From the NCBI RefSeq assembly GCF_021117345.1, contig NZ_CP088261.1:2790001-2854000 (forward strand): a stretch of 64,000 nucleotides of DNA. Direction: 5' to 3'. Position numbers and translations under genes: made by a program. Numbering within the stretch: position 1 is the first letter of the stretch; each line of letters begins with the position of its first letter. Shown here piece after piece: positions 34,459 through 43,199 of the stretch. Below the pieces are notes generated by a model, which searched no databases, was not told the DNA's origin, and saw only the letters and a program-made list of their open reading frames with translations. Source of the stretch: Microbacterium sp. cx-55. GTDB lineage: Bacteria; Actinomycetota; Actinomycetes; Actinomycetales; Microbacteriaceae.

Positions 34459-35367
34459 TCAGAGTTCGCGCAGAACCGCCGCGACGCCGCCCTCGGACAC
34501 GGATGCGGTGACCTCGCCCGCCGCATCCCGAACCTCCTGCGGCCCCTGGCCCATGGCGACCGCGCGGCCACCGTTCTCGCGCGCCCACGCGAACATGCCG
34601 ACATCGTTGCGCCCGTCGCCCATCACGAGCACCCGCGCGGCGTCGATGCCGGTCCACTCGCTGACGTGCGCCAGCGCCGTGCCCTTGTCGACGCCCTTGG
34701 GCGCGATATCGAGCCAGGCCGTCCAACCCACGGCATACGAGACCTGGTTCAGCCCCACTCGCTCGACGAGTTCGACGAAATCACGCTCGGTCTGCTCGGG
34801 CGACACCACCACGACGCGGGTGACCGGCACCCGTGACAGCTCCTCGAACTCGACCTGCTCGGCCCGATCGAGATTCCAGTCGTCCATGTAATCGGTGTAC
34901 TGGCGTCGACCGTCGGGCAACTCCACGAGGTAGTGCGCGTCCGGCAGGTGCTCGCGCAGCAGCGTCAGCACCTCGCGCGCATCGAACGTCTCGGTGTGGA
35001 ACCGCTCGTAGGCGGCGGCGCCCGCATCCGGATCCCCCGTGCGCTTCATGATCACCGCACCGTTCGAGCACACCGCGTAGTCGGGCGCGATCTCGAGCAC
35101 ATCGTGCAGGCGATGCGTCGCCTCCCAGCTGCGACCGGTCGCGAGCATCACATCGTGACCCGCGCGACGGGCGTCGGCGATGGCCTCGACGATTCCGGGG
35201 CTCGTGGACTCGTCCTCGAGCAGCACCGTCCCGTCGATGTCGAGCACGATCAGCATCGTCTCGGCGCCGGATGCGGCATCCTTCGCCAGCCCCTCGACGA
35301 GCTCCGCCGCTTCGCTCACCGGCTCCACGTCGACCTCGCCGCGGGCGGGAAGGCTCGCGTCGTTCAC
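34459..35367 (-). CDS. HAD-IIB hydrolase, serS-linked
   Basis: HAD-superfamily phosphatase of 302 residues. Motif I is [10 protein letters not shown] (about 40-49), motif II is [10 protein letters not shown], Lys of motif III is in [12 protein letters not shown], and motif IV is [16 protein letters not shown] type IIB cap (about 120-210) is present. The GTG at 35367 overlaps the serS stop (GTGA). A start at the Met before LIVLDIDG is possible and would remove a 37-residue acidic leader. This gene follows serS in many actinobacteria, so it is a stable neighbour with an unproven role, perhaps dephosphorylating a metabolite tied to serine or translation. Confidence 0.88.
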   Translation of the reverse strand: MNDASLPARGEVDVEPVSEAAELVEGLAKDAASGAETMLIVLDIDGTVLLEDESTSPGIVEAIADARRAGHDVMLATGRSWEATHRLHDVLEIAPDYAVCSNGAVIMKRTGDPDAGAAAYERFHTETFDAREVLTLLREHLPDAHYLVELPDGRRQYTDYMDDWNLDRAEQVEFEELSRVPVTRVVVVSPEQTERDFVELVERVGLNQVSYAVGWTAWLDIAPKGVDKGTALAHVSEWTGIDAARVLVMGDGRNDVGMFAWARENGGRAVAMGQGPQEVRDAAGEVTASVSEGGVAAVLREL

Positions 35368-36629
35368 GCGATCGGCTCCATGACCTCGAGACCACCCAGG
35401 TACGGGCGGAGCACCTCGGGCACCGTGACCGAGCCGTCGGCCCGCTGGTGCGTCTCGAGGATCGCCACGATCCAGCGCGTCGTGCCGAGCGTGCCGTTCA
35501 ACGTCGCGACCGGAGCGGTCTTGCCGCCGTCGGGGCGATGCCGCACATCCAGGCGACGCGCCTGATAGGTCGTGCAGTTGCTCGTGCTGGTGAGCTCGCG
35601 GTACGCATCCTGCGTCGGAACCCACGCCTCGACGTCGTACTTGCGGGCGGCGGAGGATCCGAGGTCGCCGGCCGCGACGTCGATGACGCGGTATGCCAGA
35701 CCGAGGTCCTGCAGCATCCGCTCCTGCATGTCGACCAGGCGCAGGTGCTCCGCCTCGGCGTCGCTCGGGTCGGCGTAGACGAACATCTCGAGCTTGTTGA
35801 ACTGGTGAACCCGGATGATGCCGCGCGTGTCTTTTCCGTACGAACCGGCCTCGCTGCGGTAGCACGTGGACCACCCCGCGTAGCGCTTCGCGCCGCGGGT
35901 CAAGTCGAGGATCTCGCCCATGTGATAGCCCGCGAGCGGCACCTCGCTCGTGCCGACGAGGTAGAGGTCCTGCTCCTCGAGGTGGTAGACCTCGGCGGCG
36001 TGTTTGCCGAGGAACCCGGTGCCGCGCATGACCTCGGGACGCACGAGCGTCGGGGGGATCATCGGGGTGAAGCCGGCCTGCAGCGCGCGGTCGAGCGCGA
36101 GGCTCATGAGCGCGAGCTCGAGGCGGGCGCCGATGCCGGTGAGGAAGTAGAAGCGGCTGCCCGAGACCTTCGTGCCGCGTTCCATGTCGATCGCTCCGAG
36201 CAGTTCGCCGAGCTCGAGGTGGTCGCGGGGCGTGAAGTCGAAGGAGGGGATCTCACCGTGCGTCCGCAGCGTCACGAAGTCGTCTTCGCCGCCGGCCGGA
36301 ACACCGTCGATCACGATGTTCTCGATCGCACCGAGCGCCTCGGCGGCCGCCTCTTCGGCAGCAGTCGCGGCGACCTGCGCCGCCTTGACCCGCTCGCTCA
36401 GCTCCTTGGCCTCGGCCACGAGCGCGGCCTTCTCGTCTTTGGGGGCCTGCGCGACCTTCTTGCCGTGGGCGTTCTGGGCCGCGCGCAGCTCCTCGAAAGC
36501 GGTGATGGCGGCGCGCCGGTCGCGGTCCGCGACGAGCGCGGCATCGACCGTAGCGGCCGACTCTCCCCGCGCTTCCTGCGAGGCTTTGACCAGCTCGGGC
36601 GCGTCGCGAAGCAGTGCAAGATCGATCAC
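35364..36629 (-). CDS. serS: Seryl-tRNA synthetase
   Basis: Class II seryl-tRNA synthetase, 421 residues, the normal length. The N-terminal coiled-coil arm that binds the long variable arm of tRNA-Ser covers about 30-100 ([20 protein letters not shown]). Motif 2 appears in [20 protein letters not shown], motif 3 in [18 protein letters not shown]. It charges tRNA-Ser with serine in the cytosol. Two tRNA-Ser genes lie 1 kb and 3.8 kb downstream on the same strand. The HAD gene is coupled to it. The 5' side faces a repeat-rich gap of 590 bp; no T-box-like leader was recognised. Confidence 0.97.
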   Translation of the reverse strand: MIDLALLRDAPELVKASQEARGESAATVDAALVADRDRRAAITAFEELRAAQNAHGKKVAQAPKDEKAALVAEAKELSERVKAAQVAATAAEEAAAEALGAIENIVIDGVPAGGEDDFVTLRTHGEIPSFDFTPRDHLELGELLGAIDMERGTKVSGSRFYFLTGIGARLELALMSLALDRALQAGFTPMIPPTLVRPEVMRGTGFLGKHAAEVYHLEEQDLYLVGTSEVPLAGYHMGEILDLTRGAKRYAGWSTCYRSEAGSYGKDTRGIIRVHQFNKLEMFVYADPSDAEAEHLRLVDMQERMLQDLGLAYRVIDVAAGDLGSSAARKYDVEAWVPTQDAYRELTSTSNCTTYQARRLDVRHRPDGGKTAPVATLNGTLGTTRWIVAILETHQRADGSVTVPEVLRPYLGGLEVMEPIA

Positions 36630-36650
36630 CCCGCAAGTCTAGACGCGCCC

Positions 36651-36738
36651 GGGGTGCAGACTCGCGGGGTGCGGGGGTGCGGGGTGCGGGCTGAGGGGGT
36701 GCGGGGGTGCGGGGGTGCGGGGGTGCCAGGCGGGTGCG
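36651..36738 (+). repeat. GGGGTGC-type G-rich simple repeat
   Basis: About ten near-tandem copies of GGGGTGC or GGGGGTGC directly upstream of the serS start. G runs of four to five at seven- to eight-base spacing on the plus strand could form quadruplexes. No gene is seen here. Confidence 0.7.
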
Positions 36739-36743
36739 GCGTG

Positions 36744-36809
36744 CAACTCCTCCAAAACAGGCTGTTCCCGTATCCCCGGCGTCCGAAGGGGCCCCGTTTG
36801 GAGGAGTTG
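36744..36809. repeat. Palindromic repeat family A, copy 1
   Basis: Inverted repeat with 13-bp perfect arms (CAACTCCTCCAAA at 36744-36756, TTTGGAGGAGTTG at 36797-36809) and a 40-base loop. Shares its arm with the element at 36967. Probably an intergenic REP-like element. Confidence 0.75.
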
Positions 36810-36966
36810 TGCCACACGGTGACCCGAACGACCGTCGAACAGGGGCGAGGGTAGCTCTCCGAACGCGGAGCCGCGGGGTGGGGGCTCGCGGAGGGCGGAG
36901 CGAGGGGTGCGCGGAGCGGGGGGGCGCGCGGAGCGAGGAAGGTGCGCGGTGCGAGGCGGATACGCC

Positions 36967-37037
36967 GTGCAACTCCTCCAATACGAGCGATACGCGCGCC
37001 CAAGGCGCCCGGGGCGCGCATTCTGGAGGAGTTGCAC
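36967..37037. repeat. Palindromic repeat family A, copy 2
   Basis: Inverted repeat with 14-bp perfect arms (GTGCAACTCCTCCA at 36967-36980, TGGAGGAGTTGCAC at 37024-37037) and a 43-base loop unrelated to the loop of copy 1. The arms, not the loops, are conserved. Confidence 0.75.
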
Positions 37038-37197
37038 GCCGCTGCGGCCGAACACCTCACCGCACGCCGCTGCGGCCAAACCTCCTGCCGCACGCCGCTG
37101 CGGCCGCGCCGCATGCCGCTCGCCGCGGCGCGCGCGCCGCACGCCGCTCGGCGCGGCCCAGACCAGCACCCCACGCCGCTCGGCGCGGCGGCGCGGC
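37035..37197 (+). repeat. GC-rich degenerate tandem repeats
   Basis: Five to six degenerate copies of CACGCCGCTGCGGCC (later CACGCCGCTCGGCGCGG) separated by variable spacers fill the gap before the diacylglycerol kinase gene. Each copy is itself a small hairpin. Confidence 0.65.
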
Positions 37198-37220
37198 CGT
37201 ACCGGGTTATCGTGTGACCC

Positions 37221-38219
37221 ATGACAGCGGACGCGGCGACACGGCGCCGCGCCGCACTCATCTACAACCCGATCAAGGTCGACGCCGAGGCGCTGCGCGA
37301 GCAGGTCACACACTTCTCCCGACGCGCCGGGTGGACCGACCCGCTGTTCTTCCCGACCTCGATCGACGACATCGGGCAAGGACAAGCTCACGCGGCCGTG
37401 GCCGCGGGCGTGGACGCTGTGCTCGTCGCGGGCGGTGACGGCACGGTGCGCGCGGTCGCGGAGGGCCTCGCCGGCACCGGCGTCGCCCTCACCATCGTGC
37501 CCAGCGGAACGGGCAATCTGCTCGCCCGCAACCTGCGGTTGCCGCTCGATGACGCGGAACGCATCATCCGCAGCACGTTCACCGGCGAGCGGATGCAGGT
37601 CGACGTCGGCTTCGCGCTCCTTCGCCGCGTCGATGGCACCGCCGACGAGCACGCGTTCGTCGTGATGGGCGGCATCGGACTCGATGCGGCGATGATCGCC
37701 AACACGAACCCGAAGCTCAAGAAGAGCATGGGCTGGGTGGCCTACGTCGACGGCGCCGCCCGCTCGCTCGCGTCGGCCCATCCCTTCCGCGTCGTCTACC
37801 AGGTCGGCGATAACCGCATGCATTCGGCCCGGGTGCAGAGCGTTCTCTTCGCGAACTGCGGCTCGCTCCCCGCCGGGCTCGAGCTCATCCCGGAGGCATC
37901 CGTCACCGATGGGTCGATGGACGTCGCGGTGTTCCAGCCGAAGGGCTGGTGGGGCTGGCTCTTCGTGTGGCGACGGGTCGCCTGGGATAACAGCGTGCTC
38001 CGACGGTTCCGCGCCGGGCGCCGCGTGCTGTCGCTCCGCACGCGCGACAACTCGGTGCGGTACTCGCGCGGGGTGTCGCTGGACGTGGCGGCGGCGGGTC
38101 CGCATCCGGTGCAGCTGGATGGCGACGAGTTCGGCGAGGCGGTGCACATCATCGCGCGCATCGAAGCGGGGGCGCTGACGGTCGCCGTGCCGCCCGGGCA
38201 CGACCTCCGCGGGCTCTGA
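37221..38219 (+). CDS. Diacylglycerol/lipid kinase family protein
   Basis: DAGK-catalytic-domain protein of 332 residues. ALIYNPIKVDAEALREQV is the first strand-loop. VLVAGGDGTVRAVAEGL is the ATP-binding GGDGT motif (about 72-76), and IVPSGTGNLLARNL is the second nucleotide motif. The C-terminal beta domain has ASVTDGSMDVAVFQPK and the final QLDGDEFG. It would phosphorylate diacylglycerol or a related lipid at the inner membrane face. It follows 590 bp of repeats and is divergent from serS. The C-terminal GWWGWLFVWRRVAW segment is amphipathic or membrane-associated. Confidence 0.92.
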   Translation: MTADAATRRRAALIYNPIKVDAEALREQVTHFSRRAGWTDPLFFPTSIDDIGQGQAHAAVAAGVDAVLVAGGDGTVRAVAEGLAGTGVALTIVPSGTGNLLARNLRLPLDDAERIIRSTFTGERMQVDVGFALLRRVDGTADEHAFVVMGGIGLDAAMIANTNPKLKKSMGWVAYVDGAARSLASAHPFRVVYQVGDNRMHSARVQSVLFANCGSLPAGLELIPEASVTDGSMDVAVFQPKGWWGWLFVWRRVAWDNSVLRRFRAGRRVLSLRTRDNSVRYSRGVSLDVAAAGPHPVQLDGDEFGEAVHIIARIEAGALTVAVPPGHDLRGL

Positions 38220-38234
38220 CCCGCCCCAGGTCTC

Positions 38235-38315
38235 CCGACCGCGAGACGGCAGTGGGGCGGCGAGACGTTGGCCCGCGACCGACGTCTCGTTGCGAAACTG
38301 CAGTCTCGCGGTCGG
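38235..38315. repeat. Palindromic repeat family B, copy 1
   Basis: Outer inverted repeat of 13 bp (38235-38247 with 38303-38315), extended to 18 bp with one mismatch. It encloses an 8-bp inner dyad (CGAGACGT at 38261, ACGTCTCG at 38282). It shares GAGAC-N-AGTGGGG with the element at 54370-54428. It lies between same-strand genes and may act as a terminator for the kinase gene. Confidence 0.7.
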
Positions 38316-38375
38316 AGCAGCGGCGGGGTGTCAAGCCCGCGGCGGCGGCGCAACGGGCCCGGCATGATGAGTGGA

Positions 38376-39728
38376 ATGACCGGCCCTTCGATCGTGTGGT
38401 TCCGCGACGACCTGCGCCTCGCCGACAACCCCGCCCTGCGCGCGGCCGTCGACCGCGATGAGCCCGTGATCGCTCTGTTCGTGCTCGACGAGGAATCCCC
38501 CGGCATCCGTCCGCTCGGTGGCGCCGCGCACTGGTGGCTTCATCACTCGCTCGCGTCTCTCGGCGAGCGCCTTCGCGAACGCGGCGGCAATCTCATCCTC
38601 CGCCGCGGCCCGGCCGCCGAGGTCGTTCCTACGGTGGTGTCGGATGCGGGCGCCACCGCCGTCTACTGGAACCGCCGCTACGGCGGCCCGGAGCGCGAGA
38701 TCGACGCGGCACTGAAGTCGGGCCTGCGCGCCGACGGGCTCGAGGTCCAGTCGTTCGCGGCGAACCTCCTGTTCGAGCCGTGGACGGTGCAGACCGGCGC
38801 CGGCACGCCGTTCGCCGTCTACACCCCGTTCTGGCGCGCCTGCCTGCAATCACCCACCCCGCGCGCGCCGCTTCCGGAGCCGCAGAAGATCCGCGGGGCG
38901 ACGCCGCATCCGCCGTCCGACGACCTCGCCGACTGGAACCTGCTGCCGACCTCCCCCGACTGGGCCGGCGGCTTCCGCGAGGCATGGGAACCCGGCGAGC
39001 CCGCCGCCCGCGCCCGCCTGCGGGAATTCCTCGCGGACGACATCGCCGACTACGACCGCGCCCGGGACGAGCCCGCCGCGGGGGTCACCTCGGCGCTGTC
39101 GCCGCGCCTGCGCTGGGGCGAGATCAGTCCGTTCACGGTGTGGCACGAGACTCTCGCGGCGAACGCGGATGCGGGGCGCTTCCTCTCCGAGATCGGCTGG
39201 CGCGAGTTCGCGTGGCACACGCTCTTCTTCCACCCCGACCTCGCGACGGTGAACCTGCGGCGGCGCTTCGATGCGTTCCCCTGGCCGGACCTCGACGAGG
39301 AGCACCTCCGCGCCTGGCAGCAGGGGCGCACCGGGATTCCGCTCGTCGACGCCGGCATGAAGGAGCTGTGGCAGAGCGGCGCGATGCACAACCGCATCCG
39401 GATGGTGACGGCGTCGTTCCTCATCAAGAACCTGCTGATCGACTGGCGCCTCGGCGAACAGTGGTTCTGGGACACCCTCGTCGACGCCGACGGCGCGAGC
39501 AATGCGTTCAACTGGCAGTGGGTCGCGGGTTCCGGGGCGGATGCGTCGCCCTACTTCCGCATCTTCAACCCCGAGACGCAGGCCGCGAAGTTCGACACGA
39601 ACGGCGAGTACATCGCGCGCTGGGCCCCCGAGCACCGCAGCGGCGACGCGCCGGACCCGATCGTCGACCTCAAGGCGACACGAGCCCGCGCACTCGACGC
39701 CTACGACGTCGTCAAGAACGCGAACTGA
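38376..39728 (+). CDS. phrB: Deoxyribodipyrimidine photolyase (CPD class I)
   Basis: Cryptochrome/photolyase-family protein of 450 residues that repairs UV dimers with light and FAD. The N-terminal antenna domain starts IVWFRDDLRLADNPAL. The FAD domain has SALSPRLRWGEISPFTVW, IGWREFAWHTLFF, GIPLVDAGMKELWQSGAMHN and NRIRMVTASFLIKNLL. It ends with SNAFNWQWVAGSGADASPYF and RIFNPETQAAKFD, all diagnostic of CPD photolyases. The Trp of ASNAFNWQW and flanking region match the electron-transfer area. I chose ATG 38376 (MTGPSIVW); ATGs at 38364 and 38367 are alternatives, and no strong ribosome site precedes any. It converges on the helical protein gene at 39763. Confidence 0.93.
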   Translation: MTGPSIVWFRDDLRLADNPALRAAVDRDEPVIALFVLDEESPGIRPLGGAAHWWLHHSLASLGERLRERGGNLILRRGPAAEVVPTVVSDAGATAVYWNRRYGGPEREIDAALKSGLRADGLEVQSFAANLLFEPWTVQTGAGTPFAVYTPFWRACLQSPTPRAPLPEPQKIRGATPHPPSDDLADWNLLPTSPDWAGGFREAWEPGEPAARARLREFLADDIADYDRARDEPAAGVTSALSPRLRWGEISPFTVWHETLAANADAGRFLSEIGWREFAWHTLFFHPDLATVNLRRRFDAFPWPDLDEEHLRAWQQGRTGIPLVDAGMKELWQSGAMHNRIRMVTASFLIKNLLIDWRLGEQWFWDTLVDADGASNAFNWQWVAGSGADASPYFRIFNPETQAAKFDTNGEYIARWAPEHRSGDAPDPIVDLKATRARALDAYDVVKNAN

Positions 39729-39762
39729 TCCGCCGCACGGCGGAGTCGGCGGTCGGCGTCGC

Positions 39763-41118
39763 TCAGTTCCAGGGGTCGGTCGGGTTGCCCGCGTCGAGAT
39801 CGGCGAGCACCTTCTCGATCTCCTGAGTGATCCGTTCCTCGTGCGCCTGCAGATCCTGCAGCACGAGATCCAGGTTCGTGGCCGCCTTCGTGACGTCCCA
39901 GGACAGGTTGGTGAGAAGTTCACGGAGCAGGAACGACAGCTCCGCCCACTCCACCCCCGGCCCCGTGGCGCCGATCCCCAGCGACGGGTCACGACGCGCG
40001 CCACCGATCGACGTGCCCGCTACCGTTCCGGCGACACTCGTCAGCTCGGTGGCGATCGCCGGGAGGTAGGTCTTCGTGATCTCGGTGATGAGGCCTGGCT
40101 GGTAGGCGATGACGTCGGTGGTGTCGGCCTGGTCGTTGCGGATCGGCGGGGCCGACAGGTCGTACGACGTCTGATCCGCACGGACGTTCGCGAGGTTCGT
40201 CGAGAGGTTGTCCCGCAGCCGGGTCTCCTCGGTCGAGATGTCGGAGTTGATGCGTTCCAGCGCGGATTCGAACGCGCTCAGCACGGCCTCCGCATCGGCG
40301 CCCGATACCTTCGGGTCATCGCCGGGTTTGCCCGTCGATTCACCGAGGATCTCGATCCCGAGCGACGCGACTTCGAGCACGGCACCCGCGCCGGGTACGA
40401 AGATCTTGGCGCCCTTCGCCGCCCAGCCGGCGACTTGCAGCACCACCTCGGGACTCCCCGATGACCCTGACGCGGCGAGCGCGGAGGAGGCTGCGACTCC
40501 GGCGGCGACCGCATCCGCCACCGCCTGGCGCGCCGCGCCCCAGAGCCCTTCCTCCGCCGCCAGCGCCGAGCCGACCACGAGGGAGATTCCGTGGTGTCCT
40601 CCGATCACCGGCCCCAGCTGCGCGAGGAACTGCGACTTGAACGCCGCGATCGCGTGACCGGCCATCGCGTCGCTGTTCTCCAGGATGAGCGAAATGTTCC
40701 CCGGGATGATGCCCGCGCCCACCTGACCGCCACTCGACGCCGCCGCCGCACCCGACAGCTTGCGGGTCACCTGGCGGCACTCCTCGACCTCCGGCGTGAT
40801 GTCGGCGGGGTCGGGAAGAGTCAGCCACGGCGCGATCGCGGAGTCGATCCGGGAGCGGATGCTGTCGAACGCGCCGCCGTACTCCTCGTCGTTCGAACCT
40901 CCGGTGAAGATATTCGCGATGAAGTTGTTGCTCGACCAGTCGCCGCCGCCCTCGCCGTCCGCGCCGGGGCGGGTCACCTTTGTATTGGTGCTGCTCGAGC
41001 TGATCTCGTAGTGGTCGCCCTCGATCGACCATGCGTACGGCAGGGTGCGCATGTACGCGTCGATCGCGGCGCGCTTGAAGTCCTTGATCAGGTCCGGAAT
41101 CTCGCTGTACTCAGCCAC
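39763..41118 (-). CDS. Hypothetical large helical protein, WXG100/ESX-like
   Basis: Unrecognised 451-residue protein with mostly helical, Ala/Glu/Ser-rich sequence. It has no signal peptide. It opens with EIPDLIKDFKRAAIDAYMRT, and the N-terminal third holds a YAWSIEGDHYEISSSS stretch. A central hydrophobic pair (GWAAKGAKIFVPGAGAVLEV and SLGIEILG) could insert in a membrane. The final 150 residues are coiled-coil-like (VLQDLQAHEERITQEIEKVL). This general layout resembles type VII secreted WXG100/LXG or EspA-like proteins, but no WXG motif or EccC gene is present. The GTG at 41118 has AGGAGG six bases upstream. It overlaps the small membrane protein gene by eight bases. Confidence 0.7.
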   Translation of the reverse strand: MAEYSEIPDLIKDFKRAAIDAYMRTLPYAWSIEGDHYEISSSSTNTKVTRPGADGEGGGDWSSNNFIANIFTGGSNDEEYGGAFDSIRSRIDSAIAPWLTLPDPADITPEVEECRQVTRKLSGAAAASSGGQVGAGIIPGNISLILENSDAMAGHAIAAFKSQFLAQLGPVIGGHHGISLVVGSALAAEEGLWGAARQAVADAVAAGVAASSALAASGSSGSPEVVLQVAGWAAKGAKIFVPGAGAVLEVASLGIEILGESTGKPGDDPKVSGADAEAVLSAFESALERINSDISTEETRLRDNLSTNLANVRADQTSYDLSAPPIRNDQADTTDVIAYQPGLITEITKTYLPAIATELTSVAGTVAGTSIGGARRDPSLGIGATGPGVEWAELSFLLRELLTNLSWDVTKAATNLDLVLQDLQAHEERITQEIEKVLADLDAGNPTDPWN

Positions 41119-41530
41119 GGGTGGCCTCCTCGGTGTGGACGACGGCGCCGGTGTCGGTGCGGCGGACGAGGGTCAGTGCGAGAGCAAGTCCGGTTCCGAA
41201 CACCGCGGTCAGAGTCATCCACAGAGAGCGGGTGTCGCGGGCGTCCTTGCACAGCGCGCGGACATTCGCGAAGACTTCGCCCGCATCCTCTGCGGTCGGC
41301 GATTGAGAGATGTCGTCGATGTACAGGTTCTGCAGCAGCCACTCCTGGCTCCGCTCCTGCTGCTGATCGGTCAGCGAGTCGGTCAGATCTGCCGCATCGA
41401 TGGGCGCGAGAACCGCACGGCACTCCATCGCCCCTACCCCCGCCGAGAGGCCGACGGATGTGGGCGCGAACCCCATCCACGCGACCCCCGCGATCGTCAC
41501 CGCGGCCACTGCGATACCGGACTTCCGCAT
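41111..41530 (-). CDS. Small two-helix membrane protein
   Basis: Unrecognised 139-residue membrane protein. The N-terminal helix at about 5-24 (IAVAAVTIAGVAWMGFAP) could be a signal anchor. A C-terminal helix (WMTLTAVFGTGLALALTLV) precedes a short cytoplasmic tail. The roughly 75-residue middle part has two cysteines (MECRAVLAP, ALCKDARD) and is predicted outside, so a disulfide is plausible. GGGGGA lies four bases before the ATG at 41530; ATG 41545 lacks spacing. It is co-transcribed with the large helical protein and may anchor, export or neutralise it. No homology could be recognised. Confidence 0.65.
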   Translation of the reverse strand: MRKSGIAVAAVTIAGVAWMGFAPTSVGLSAGVGAMECRAVLAPIDAADLTDSLTDQQQERSQEWLLQNLYIDDISQSPTAEDAGEVFANVRALCKDARDTRSLWMTLTAVFGTGLALALTLVRRTDTGAVVHTEEATRG

Positions 41531-41747
41531 CGTTCCCCCATTCATCTCTTCACAGCAGCCTATGGACACACGGGATTCTGGCCTCGTGCGCTTTCATCTG
41601 CGGCGGCGCTGGTGTAGCGGGGCGGGGGCCGTGGGCGGTGCTGGGCCGGGGCTCTGTGGGTGGAGGGGGCAGGGGCGGGGCTCTGTGTGTGGCGGGGGCG
41701 GTGGCGATACTCCCGAGGGCGGGATGGCCGCGCATCGTGGGTGCGGC

Positions 41748-41833
41748 CGCGAGTCGTCGGACCGGATCGACACCGAGCGCCCCACGTGCCGCATCCGTCA
41801 TCATCCGCCCCACCGATCCGACGACTGCGGAGC
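41748..41833 (+). repeat. 86-bp direct repeat, copy 1
   Basis: Identical over 86 bp to 41981-42066. The ends carry an inverted repeat (AGTCGTCGGA and TCCGACGACT), so each unit can fold back. It lies in a 582-bp gap (41531-42112) with no recognisable gene. The 41600-41740 part is a degenerate G-rich tract. Confidence 0.85.
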
Positions 41834-41980
41834 TGATCGACGTCCGGTCCGGCGGACGGCGGTCGCGGAAAGCAGGCGCGGCCGGTTCACCCGGGGCGGG
41901 GCTGCCGGTGATCCGGGGCGGCCGGTGGTCCTGCGAGGGGCACGATCACCGCCCGGGTGGCCCGCACCAGGCGGCACGGT

Positions 41981-42066
41981 CGCGAGTCGTCGGACCGGAT
42001 CGACACCGAGCGCCCCACGTGCCGCATCCGTCATCATCCGCCCCACCGATCCGACGACTGCGGAGC
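41981..42066 (+). repeat. 86-bp direct repeat, copy 2
   Basis: Perfect copy of 41748-41833, 233 bp downstream start to start. It ends 47 bp before the LLM oxidoreductase start, so its foldback arms lie close to that gene's promoter. Confidence 0.85.
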
Positions 42067-42112
42067 GCCGGGGGGGAATGAGCGCGCCCGCGGGCGGGTT
42101 GGCATGAGGGAT

Positions 42113-43159
42113 ATGAGCATTTCCCTGTCTGTCCTCGACCTCGTTCCCGTGCGCACCGGCCAGACCAGTGCCGAAGCGGTCGCCTCGTCGCTCGCCCTCG
42201 CCGAGCGCGCCGACGAACTCGGCCTCACGCGCTACTGGTTCGCCGAACACCACAACATGCCCGCCGTGGCCTCGACGACTCCGCCGGTTATGATCGCCGC
42301 CGCGGCCGCACGCACGCGCCGCATCCGGGTCGGGTCGGGCGGCGTGATGCTGCCGAACCACTCGCCGCTCATCGTCGCGGAGCAGTTCGCCGCGCTCGAG
42401 GCGCTTGCCCCCGGGCGCATCGACCTCGGTATCGGCCGCGCCCCGGGCAGCGACCCGGTCATCACCCAGTTGCTGCACCGCAGCGGAACGACGAGCGACG
42501 TGGACCGGTTCCCCGATCACGTCCGCGACATCCTCGCGCTCACGAGCGCCGAGGGTGCCACCATGTCCTTCACGTCGGGCGGCACGTACACCGTGCGCGC
42601 GACGCCCACCGCGACCGGCACCCCCGAGGTGTGGTTGCTCGGCTCGAGCGACTACTCCGCGCAGTTGGCGGCCGCATCCGGGCTCCCCTACGTCTTCGCG
42701 AACCACTTCTCCGGTGAAGGACTCGAACGGGCGCTCGCCCTCTACCGAGGGAAGTACCGGCCGAGCGAGGCGCACCCCGAACCCCGCACGTTCGTGACGG
42801 CGAACGCCGTCGTCTCACCCACGGCCGAGGAGGCCTGGGATCGCGCGCTGCCGCAGGTGCGCATGATGGCGCGCCTGCGCACCGGGCGTCCGCTCGTCGC
42901 GCTCGAGACGGTCGAGGAGGCGCGGGATGCGGAAGCATCCGACAACCTCGCCGCACCGTTCGCCGACTGGGCACGCTCGTCGTGGTTCCTCGGGACGCCG
43001 ACGGATGCCGCCACCGCCCTCCGCGACTTCAGCGCACGCCATGGCGTCGACGAGGTCATGATCTCACCGGTCGCCGGGGCCTACGCGGACGAGCCGATGA
43101 CCTCGGCCACGGGGCGCGCGCAGACACTCGAGCTGCTGTCGGGCGCAATCGCCGCGTAG
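42113..43159 (+). CDS. LLM class flavin-dependent oxidoreductase
   Basis: Luciferase-like monooxygenase family protein of 348 residues, the YhbW/MsnO8-like type. It starts SISLSVLDLVPVRTGQTSAE, followed by YWFAEHHNMPAVASTTPPVM and RIRVGSGGVMLPNHSPLIVA with AEQFAALEALAPGRIDLGIG, all diagnostic. These enzymes use FMN or F420 to oxidise small molecules; the substrate is unknown. ATG 42113 follows AGGG closely; ATG 42104 adds three residues. It is monocistronic, with 86-bp repeats upstream and a palindrome array downstream. Confidence 0.92.
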   Translation: MSISLSVLDLVPVRTGQTSAEAVASSLALAERADELGLTRYWFAEHHNMPAVASTTPPVMIAAAAARTRRIRVGSGGVMLPNHSPLIVAEQFAALEALAPGRIDLGIGRAPGSDPVITQLLHRSGTTSDVDRFPDHVRDILALTSAEGATMSFTSGGTYTVRATPTATGTPEVWLLGSSDYSAQLAAASGLPYVFANHFSGEGLERALALYRGKYRPSEAHPEPRTFVTANAVVSPTAEEAWDRALPQVRMMARLRTGRPLVALETVEEARDAEASDNLAAPFADWARSSWFLGTPTDAATALRDFSARHGVDEVMISPVAGAYADEPMTSATGRAQTLELLSGAIAA

Positions 43160-43199
43160 CGTCCGCGTTCCGCATCCGTCCGCGCTGCTTCCTCCTGCC

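Noticed and set aside
34175..34891. Open frames on the plus strand over tRNA-Ser(TGA) (containing [12 protein letters not shown])
   Set aside because: This peptide is the familiar false translation of a tRNA-Ser antisense strand.
36630..37220. T-box or other leader riboswitch controlling serS
   Set aside because: No specifier loop, antiterminator or TGGN motif was recognised; the region is made of palindromes and simple repeats.
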